Below are positions 58,231-64,000 of a stretch of DNA of 64,000 bases, piece after piece; position 1 is the first letter of the stretch, and every line of letters begins with the position of its first letter. The notes under the pieces were generated by a model. It was not told the origin of the DNA. It did not search any database and saw nothing but the letters and a program-made list of their open reading frames with translations. A program made the translations under genes and the position numbers. The stretch is from Campylobacter sp. RM16189 (GTDB lineage Bacteria > Campylobacterota > Campylobacteria > Campylobacterales > Campylobacteraceae), in contig NZ_LIWR01000004.1 in the NCBI RefSeq assembly GCF_012978815.1, forward strand, positions 1 to 64,000. Reading direction: 5' to 3'.

Positions 58231-58364
58231 TTTAGATCCTTGTTAAGTTTTTTGAAATTTGTAAATTTAATGAGTTTAAGAGTGAGTAGTAGCTGCTTAG
58301 CGCAGCAGCAGAGCGTGTTTAATTTGAAAGAAAATTTGGATGAAATATATGCCAGAATCGATAC

Positions 58365-59102
58365 TCATTCGCTCTCCTTTTTAAATTTAGGATTCTTTTT
58401 GATAAACATATAGATAAATCTAACTATACCATAAAAAACGTAAATAGTCATTAAAGCCGCAGGAACTTCTATGGGATATATATAGAGCAAAGAGCATATA
58501 ATAGTTAAAATTATTAAAATTTTTAAAAAATTAGCCTGTTTTAAATCTATTTTTTTAAAGCTTGGATAACGTATATTACTAACCATCAATACAGAAAGAA
58601 CGGACTGAAGTATTAGCAAAAACCACTCGGCGCTTCTAGCAAAACTATATTCTAAACTAAGCCCAACCCAAAAAGCGCTTACAATAGCGGCTGTTGGTAT
58701 AGGAAGACCAATAAATACCGAAGGCTCATATGTGCCCGTCATCACATTAAATCTAGCAAGTCTAATAGCACCAAACACTACAAAAAGCGCTGCAACAAGA
58801 GAGCCTAATCGTCCAAAATTTTGCCCTACCGAAAAATAAAATAGCATAGCAGGAGCAACACCAAATGCTACAATATCTGCGAGACTATCAAACTCTACTC
58901 CAAATTTCGAAGTAGTCTTAGTAAGTCTGGCTACCCTACCATCAAGTCCGTCAAGAATAAGAGAAAATACTATATATGTTATCGCTTTAAAATATTGTCC
59001 ATTTACAGAAGCAATAATACTAATGACACCCAAAAATGCACTAGCTGCGGTAAATAAATTTGGAAATATATACATAAGCTGAAGTTTGTCATTCTCTCTC
59101 AT
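58365..59102 (-). CDS. pssA: CDP-diacylglycerol-serine O-phosphatidyltransferase
   Basis: PssA makes phosphatidylserine from CDP-diacylglycerol and serine, in the inner membrane. The 245-residue protein has about seven helices and the CDP-alcohol phosphotransferase motif DGLDGRVARLTKTTSKFG, followed by EFDSLADIVAFG, which together give D-G-x2-A-R-x8-G-x3-D-x3-D. The start overlaps the end of the Psd-related gene by 4 bases. Confidence 0.94.
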   Translation of the reverse strand: MRENDKLQLMYIFPNLFTAASAFLGVISIIASVNGQYFKAITYIVFSLILDGLDGRVARLTKTTSKFGVEFDSLADIVAFGVAPAMLFYFSVGQNFGRLGSLVAALFVVFGAIRLARFNVMTGTYEPSVFIGLPIPTAAIVSAFWVGLSLEYSFARSAEWFLLILQSVLSVLMVSNIRYPSFKKIDLKQANFLKILIILTIICSLLYIYPIEVPAALMTIYVFYGIVRFIYMFIKKNPKFKKESE

Positions 59103-59722
59103 CTTCTATCCTCATGATTAAAAAATCCAATTACGCTACAAGTCGCCTTTACACTATCTCCTATAGCAGCACTTATGCGAGCATTGGCAGGCAGTATCAA
59201 CACAACTAGTCCATCTCCTATAAACCCGAATTTATCCCCAGCTTCTAAATCCTCAAATTTCTCAACTGATAAGCTTCTGCTTAAAGCCCCCGCTATAGTG
59301 CGTATGGCTATCTTTAAATTTCCATGCTTACAAAGATATAAAGCTCTTTCATTTAAAGAATTTGAAGACTTCATAGTACTGCATAAAAATAGCCCATGTC
59401 TTCGCCTTAATTCAACAAGCTTAAGATCGCAAGGAGCTTTAAGAGAACCTGATCCTAAAATTGATTTGCAGATAACAATCTCAATAGAATCATCTCCTAA
59501 ATAAGAAATTCTCCTAATGCTTTTTACTTTGCCGTCAATAGGGCTTAAAATAGCGTATTCGTCGTTACTTCCTTTCTCTCTTTTAGGGTTTCTAAAAATA
59601 AAAAAGGTGATAACAAAAAGTGTTAAAAACAGAGCCCAGAGAGTGTCAAAAAACACCGACGATAAAAACAAAAAACTAAAAATTAGTATATATTTATAGC
59701 CCTGCTTAGCGACAATCTCCAC
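59099..59722 (-). CDS. Phosphatidylserine decarboxylase-related protein
   Basis: The 207-residue protein has two N-terminal membrane helices, then the proenzyme-like part ILSPIDGKVKSI, ISYLGDDSIEIVI, and GDKFGFIGDGLVVLILP near residues 162-178. In true short Psd enzymes the last block contains a Gly-Ser (FGS or LGST) that self-cleaves to make the pyruvoyl group; here Gly169-Asp170-Gly171 stands there and no serine is present. The usual NVHVNR-type segment is also altered (SGSLKAP). It is therefore probably not an active decarboxylase as written. C. jejuni has a similar protein at the same place (Cj1115c, recalled). Coupled to pssA by a 4-base overlap. Confidence 0.8.
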   Translation of the reverse strand: MEIVAKQGYKYILIFSFLFLSSVFFDTLWALFLTLFVITFFIFRNPKREKGSNDEYAILSPIDGKVKSIRRISYLGDDSIEIVICKSILGSGSLKAPCDLKLVELRRRHGLFLCSTMKSSNSLNERALYLCKHGNLKIAIRTIAGALSRSLSVEKFEDLEAGDKFGFIGDGLVVLILPANARISAAIGDSVKATCSVIGFFNHEDRR

Positions 59723-59735
59723 ACTCTACTCCGTT

Positions 59736-61676
59736 CTAAGACTTTTGCTCGCTATCATTATGCTCTTCAATAAGACGACTAGGAAGTCCGTTTTCATTTT
59801 CATAAGCTTTTATAATCTCTCTAACCTTGGCGCCCTCGATAGTCTCTTGTTCGTATAGAGCCTCAACCATCTTTTCGATAGCACCGCTATACGTTCTAAG
59901 GGTTTGCAAAACCTCATTATATCTGGCTTCAAGCGTACTCTTAACGAATTCATCAACATTTTCAGCCATCTTATCGCTATAGTCTTTAATACTTTGCCCA
60001 CCCGTTAAAAATGTATTTCTTTGTTTCTCAAGTACCATAAGTCCGGCAACATCACTCATTCCATAAACCGATACCATAGCTTTTAATATGTCTGTTGCGC
60101 GCTCAAGGTCGTTGCCGGCACCTGTCGAAATCTCTTTTATAAAGACCTCTTCGGCAGCTCTTCCTGCTAAAAGCACATCAACGCGAGCGATTAACTCATG
60201 GCGCTGCATCATAAATTTATTCTCTTCGGGAGTATTTAGCGTATATCCAAGAGCCGCCAGCCCACGAGGTATAATAGAAACTTTCGTTACCTTATCGGCA
60301 CCTTTCGTAGTTTCTGAAATCAGCGCATGCCCGCTTTCATGATATGCTACAATACGCTTTTCTTTTGGATTTATACGTCTTGATTTCTTTTCAAGTCCTG
60401 CAATAGCGCGCTCAACTGCTTCAACCAGATCTTTTTGCTCGACATAATTTTTCTCTTTTCTTCCCGCTAGAAGCGCAGCCTCGTTTATAATATTTGCAAG
60501 ATCGGCTCCTGCAAGTCCTGCAGTCATACGAGCGATTTCCTCGATATCCACATTTGGATCAAGTTTGATATCTTTCATATGCACGCGTAAGATATCGATT
60601 CTTCCTTTAAAATCTGGCTTATCAACAAGCACTTGTCTATCAAATCTTCCGGGTCTTAAAAGCGCGGCATCAAGCACTTCAGGGCGGTTTGTCGCAGCCA
60701 AAACTATAACAGGAGAAGCATCCGAGCTAAAGCCATCCATCTCAGCTAGAAGCTGATTTAGAGTCTGCTCTCTTTCATCATTTCCACCTATCATACCGCT
60801 TGCCGCACGGCTTTTACCTATGGCGTCTATCTCGTCGATAAAGACGATCGCAGGAGCTTCTTTTTTAGCGTTTTCAAAAAGATCGCGAACGCGACTTGCA
60901 CCAACACCCACAAACATCTCTATAAAGCTTGAACCAGAAACCGAGAAAAACGGCACATCCGCCTCGCCTGCAACAGCTTTTGCAAGAAGCGTTTTACCTG
61001 TGCCTGGAGGTCCAACCAAAAGCACACCCTTTGGGATTTTAGCTCCTAAATTTATATACCTATCGGGGTGCTTTAAGAAATCAACTATCTCTTTAACTTC
61101 TTCCTTGGACTCTTCAACGCCTGCTACATCGGTAAATTTCACTTTTGGCTTTTCGGAATTTACAAGCTTTTTGGAGCTTCCCATACCAAGTATGCCTCCG
61201 CCCATGTTTTTTTGCATTCTACTTGCAAGAAACATCCAAATTCCAAAAAATATAAATATCGGCAACACCCACGAAAATAGCAGCTCACTAAACCAGTTTG
61301 TTTCGCTATATGCTCCGTATGGTATCTTGTTTTCCTCTAGTAGCGGTACCAAAGTAGGATCGTTTACGCGTTTTGCTATAAATACACTTCTTCCATCTCC
61401 CATATTGCCAAGGGCCTTAATAGATGTCTCTGCAATTCCTACTTGAGAAATTTGCTTATTTTTAATCATCTCTTTTAATTCAGAATAGGTCACACTCTTA
61501 GTCGCTGTTTGGCTTCCAAATGAGCTGCCTATCTCCATATTGTCTGTAAAACCTCTAAATATCAAAATAATAACAATAGCAAAAATAGCAAAGATAAAGA
61601 TCGGGTTTTTATTAAAAAATCCGTTATTGCCGTTATTATTTGAATTTCTATCTTCATCGAATCTTTTATTGTTCAT
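59736..61676 (-). CDS. ftsH: ATP-dependent zinc metalloprotease FtsH
   Basis: FtsH degrades misfolded membrane proteins and selected soluble ones. The 646-residue protein has two N-terminal membrane helices enclosing a periplasmic domain, AAA+ Walker [10 protein letters not shown] (near residue 222), [24 protein letters not shown], the second-region RPGRFDR, and zinc-site YHESGHALI (His445) with [10 protein letters not shown]. It lies between prmA (15 bases upstream) and the Psd-like gene (13 bases downstream). Confidence 0.97.
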   Translation of the reverse strand: MNNKRFDEDRNSNNNGNNGFFNKNPIFIFAIFAIVIILIFRGFTDNMEIGSSFGSQTATKSVTYSELKEMIKNKQISQVGIAETSIKALGNMGDGRSVFIAKRVNDPTLVPLLEENKIPYGAYSETNWFSELLFSWVLPIFIFFGIWMFLASRMQKNMGGGILGMGSSKKLVNSEKPKVKFTDVAGVEESKEEVKEIVDFLKHPDRYINLGAKIPKGVLLVGPPGTGKTLLAKAVAGEADVPFFSVSGSSFIEMFVGVGASRVRDLFENAKKEAPAIVFIDEIDAIGKSRAASGMIGGNDEREQTLNQLLAEMDGFSSDASPVIVLAATNRPEVLDAALLRPGRFDRQVLVDKPDFKGRIDILRVHMKDIKLDPNVDIEEIARMTAGLAGADLANIINEAALLAGRKEKNYVEQKDLVEAVERAIAGLEKKSRRINPKEKRIVAYHESGHALISETTKGADKVTKVSIIPRGLAALGYTLNTPEENKFMMQRHELIARVDVLLAGRAAEEVFIKEISTGAGNDLERATDILKAMVSVYGMSDVAGLMVLEKQRNTFLTGGQSIKDYSDKMAENVDEFVKSTLEARYNEVLQTLRTYSGAIEKMVEALYEQETIEGAKVREIIKAYENENGLPSRLIEEHNDSEQKS

Positions 61677-61690
61677 TATATCCCTTAAAA

Positions 61691-62530
61691 TTATTTTTGA
61701 AATACGAAGCTACTCCACTCATTTTGCGTGTTTAATTCAACAAGCTTAAGTGAAGCAAAGGCCTCCAAGATACGCTCCTTATATTTTTCTAGCACACCTG
61801 CTAAAATCAGATAAGAGCCATCTTTGAGTAATTTTATCAAATCATTTTTTAATATTAATATAACATCAGCTATGATATTAGCCACAACAATATCGTATTT
61901 GGCATCTAAATTCGATATTGAACCGGTCCAAATTTTATTAAATTTAACATCGTTTAACTCTGCATTTTGTTTAGAACTGTAAGTTGCCTGCTCATCCGTA
62001 TCGCAACCATCTACATTGCATCCAAGTTTTGCCAATGCTATGCTTAAAATACCGCTTCCACAACCAACATCAATAGCACTCATTCCTTCTTTTGCATATT
62101 TTTGCAAAAAACTTATACAAGCGCTTGTGCTCTCGTGATGTCCGGAGCCAAATGCCAAGGCAGGATCTATTATAATATTCAAAAGATCTTCTCTAGGATT
62201 TTCCCAGCTTGGACGTATATAAAATTTACCAAGCTTGATGGGCTTAACATTTTTTTTATATTCATTAATCCAATCTTTATTTTCTTTAACCTGCAAATCA
62301 AGCTTAAGATCGATCTTTTTATCAAGAGATTTTTCAGCCGCTTTTACATACTCAATTAAGCCAAATTGAATCCCGCTAAGATCGTCCTCATCTCTGATTA
62401 TAAATCCATTTTCAATCTCTTCTACACAGGTTATTCCAAAGGCAAAAACAAGATCTAGTAATAAATCGCAAGCATTGCTAGAAACAACACTTAGCTCATA
62501 AAATTTTTCTTTCAAAGGAGAATTTTGCAT
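61691..62530 (-). CDS. prmA: Ribosomal protein L11 methyltransferase
   Basis: PrmA trimethylates ribosomal protein L11. The 279-residue protein has the substrate-binding N terminus (about residues 1-120), the SAM-binding DVGCGSGILSIALAKLG, LAFGSGHHESTSACISFL before it, and DIVVANIIADVILIL with the NPPF-like NII motif. ATG 62530 overlaps the cheY stop by one base. In Campylobacter cheY and prmA are adjacent, as here. Confidence 0.94.
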   Translation of the reverse strand: MQNSPLKEKFYELSVVSSNACDLLLDLVFAFGITCVEEIENGFIIRDEDDLSGIQFGLIEYVKAAEKSLDKKIDLKLDLQVKENKDWINEYKKNVKPIKLGKFYIRPSWENPREDLLNIIIDPALAFGSGHHESTSACISFLQKYAKEGMSAIDVGCGSGILSIALAKLGCNVDGCDTDEQATYSSKQNAELNDVKFNKIWTGSISNLDAKYDIVVANIIADVILILKNDLIKLLKDGSYLILAGVLEKYKERILEAFASLKLVELNTQNEWSSFVFQK

Positions 62531-62901
62531 TAACCGATAACGTCTTCAAGCTTCTCTTTTAGAACCTGAGGTGTAAAAGGTTTAACTATATAGTTGTTTA
62601 CACCCGCTTTTAAAGCCGTTATAACCTCCGCTTTACCGCCTTCTGTAGTAACCATTATGATAGGCATATCTACATATTTTTGCTCTGCTCGAACTTTTTT
62701 TACAAGCTCGAGTCCGTTCATTTCAGGCATATTCCAGTCGGTTATAAGTATATCTATATCACTATTTTGAGTTAGTAGCTGCCAAGCTTCAAGACCATTT
62801 TCAGCCTCTAAAATATCTTGATGACCGAGCCTTTGCAGAGTGTTTTTTATAATTCTTCTCATCGTAGAACTATCGTCTACTACTAATATTTTCACAATCA
62901 T
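62530..62901 (-). CDS. cheY: Chemotaxis response regulator CheY
   Basis: The 123-residue single receiver domain has the acidic pocket DDSS (Asp9, Asp10), phosphorylation site Asp55 in ITDWNMPEMNG, MVTTEGGKAE with the conserved Thr, and Lys in NYIVKPFTP. Phospho-CheY binds the flagellar switch. It is the first gene of the operon cheY-prmA-ftsH-psd-like-pssA, and is separated from hisA by 56 bases. Confidence 0.95.
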   Translation of the reverse strand: MIVKILVVDDSSTMRRIIKNTLQRLGHQDILEAENGLEAWQLLTQNSDIDILITDWNMPEMNGLELVKKVRAEQKYVDMPIIMVTTEGGKAEVITALKAGVNNYIVKPFTPQVLKEKLEDVIG

Positions 62902-62957
62902 TCCTTTTAAAATTTTGGTCTATTTTATCAAATTTTATATTTAAATAAACTTTAATT

Positions 62958-63668
62958 TTAGATAGTTAATTTAAGCGCCTCTTTGAGATCTATCCTGCCC
63001 TCATAATAAGCTTTGCCTACTATGACGCCAAATACTTGACCGGTTTTTTGAAGGGCTATTATGTCGCCGATGTCTTTTACTCCTCCGCTTGCTATAGTGT
63101 CTATACCGCTAGATCTAGCTATATCAACCGTAAATTCGACATTAACTCCGCTGAGCATACCGTCTTTACCAATATCAGTGCAAATTATCGCCTCGACTCC
63201 TGCGTCTGCAAATTTAAGGGCTAAATCAGTTGCTTTCATAGTCGATACATCCGCCCAACCCTCGGTCGCCACATAACCATCTACCGCATCTATGCCAACT
63301 GCTACCCTATATTTTTTGGCCGCTTCTTTTACAAAATCAGGATCTTTTAAAGCTATTGAGCCAAGAATCACTCTAGTAATACCGCTATTTATGTAGCTTT
63401 TGATACGCTCTTCGTTTCTTATTCCGCCACCAAGTTCTATCTTTAAATTTGTAGCCCTAACTATCTTTTCTACTGTTTTTAAATTTATAGCCTCTCCGGC
63501 AAAAGCGCCATCTAAATCGACTAGATGAAGCCATTTAGCTCCTAAATCCTCAAACTTTCTAGCAAGCTCTTCCGGTCTATCAGAATATATCTTAGCACTA
63601 CTCATCACACCCTTACTAAGTCTTACCGCCTTGCCCTCTTTTAAGTCTATTGCAGGAAAAATTTCCAT
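62958..63668 (-). CDS. hisA: Phosphoribosylformimino-AICAR-ribotide isomerase
   Basis: HisA is the (beta-alpha)8 isomerase of histidine synthesis. The 236-residue protein starts [19 protein letters not shown] (catalytic Asp8), has [34 protein letters not shown], and the second catalytic Asp in [15 protein letters not shown]. It directly follows hisH, whose stop codon overlaps the ATG by one base. Confidence 0.95.
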   Translation of the reverse strand: MEIFPAIDLKEGKAVRLSKGVMSSAKIYSDRPEELARKFEDLGAKWLHLVDLDGAFAGEAINLKTVEKIVRATNLKIELGGGIRNEERIKSYINSGITRVILGSIALKDPDFVKEAAKKYRVAVGIDAVDGYVATEGWADVSTMKATDLALKFADAGVEAIICTDIGKDGMLSGVNVEFTVDIARSSGIDTIASGGVKDIGDIIALQKTGQVFGVIVGKAYYEGRIDLKEALKLTI

Positions 63669-64000
63669 TAAAGCCTCCCGAAATTTTCTAAAATTTTAAG
63701 CCCGACATCCTGACTCTTTTCAGGATGAGGCTGAAAGCCGTAAATATTATCTTTACAAACGGCACTTACGAATTTATAGCCATATTCGCTATATCCAAGA
63801 GCAAAATTATCATCGCAAACCACATGATAGCTATGCACAAAATATAGATATTCGCTATGCTTTAAGCCCCTATTTAGTATAGAATTTTTACTAAAATTTA
63901 TCGTATTCCAGCCAATATGTGGTATCTTTAGGCCATTGTTCATACGGTCTTGATCAAATTTCTTTACCCTGCCCTCTATTATCCCAAGCCCCTTAGATAA
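63668..64000 (-). CDS. hisH: Imidazole glycerol phosphate synthase glutaminase (3' part)
   Basis: The C-terminal 110 residues are present; the gene continues beyond the window edge. [12 protein letters not shown] and KIPHIGWN match HisH. The glutaminase triad His and Glu are in [13 protein letters not shown], and the conserved VHSYHVV stretch precedes them. The Cys nucleophile half lies outside. HisH supplies ammonia to HisF. It precedes hisA, a normal histidine-gene pairing. Confidence 0.9.
   Translation of the reverse strand, partial: LSKGLGIIEGRVKKFDQDRMNNGLKIPHIGWNTINFSKNSILNRGLKHSEYLYFVHSYHVVCDDNFALGYSEYGYKFVSAVCKDNIYGFQPHPEKSQDVGLKILENFGRL

Noticed and set aside
58231..58364. Leucine leader peptide or attenuator before leuA
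   Set aside because: The gap has one small hairpin but no short open frame rich in leucine codons followed by alternative stems.
60820..61446. A 208-codon plus-strand open frame across ftsH
   Set aside because: It is antisense to the strongly conserved AAA+ domain of FtsH, has low-complexity Ser/Pro/Thr-rich content and no ribosome-binding site; a shadow frame.

Overview
The window is a piece of a Campylobacter chromosome (Campylobacterota). The main reasons are: the tmRNA tag peptide reads ANNVKFAPAYAKAA, which is the Campylobacter tag; the fumarate reductase is the Wolinella/Campylobacter frdCAB type and is followed by a pair of bacterial dynamins; and there are blocks whose order I recall from C. 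jejuni NCTC 11168 (lgt-frdCAB-two dynamins; pyrF-nusB-ribH-kdsA ... EamA-der-aroK-trpS-serS-pflB; pssA-psd-like-ftsH-prmA-cheY). The DNA is AT-rich, coding density is high, promoters look like AT-rich boxes with TATAAT, and many neighbouring genes overlap by 1 to 20 bases. I cannot name the species.

Region by region. 1-2.1 kb: the decayed end of an element integrated at the 3' end of ssrA (truncated integrase, frameshifted primase-like gene). 2.1-6.7 kb: tmRNA, an HPt protein, panB, a Sel1-repeat protein, ruvB and an AI-2E-family permease. 6.7-15.7 kb, minus strand: two dynamin-like GTPases, frdCAB, lgt and a TorD-like protein. 15.7-18.7 kb: a copper module (copA, copZ, GNAT acetyltransferase). 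18.7-26.7 kb: yebC, ppiB, a dicarboxylate/amino-acid symporter facing a dead paralogue, pepT, dcuC-like and pepE. 27.0-29.8 kb: an iron/haem module (PepSY reductase with two small membrane partners, and a HutX-like haem carrier).

29.9-40.4 kb is an accessory island: a broken toxin-antitoxin pair, a type I restriction-modification operon (half-size S, M, S, an unknown 318-residue protein, R, and a metalloprotease), a divergent ATPase-DUF234 gene, gene scraps and tRNA-Ser(GCT). 40.4-42.7 kb is housekeeping (pyrF, nusB, ribH, kdsA). 42.8-47.4 kb holds a two-gene kinase-helicase plus PLD-nuclease system that matches Mokosh type I anti-phage defence. Relative to the C. jejuni order it sits as an insertion between kdsA and the EamA transporter gene. 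Its kinase domain appears catalytically dead.

47.4-64 kb is housekeeping again: EamA transporter, der, aroK, trpS, serS, the flagellar-motor scaffold pflB, a Sel1 lipoprotein-like or secreted protein, a DUF805 protein, leuA, pssA with a Psd-related protein lacking its maturation serine, ftsH, prmA, cheY, hisA, and the end of hisH running off the window.

The most interesting material is the Mokosh-like pair with a degenerate kinase, the unknown protein and half-S gene in the restriction operon, and the several gene fossils that mark ssrA and tRNA-Ser as sites of past integration. All calls were made by reading the sequence; no database search was possible.
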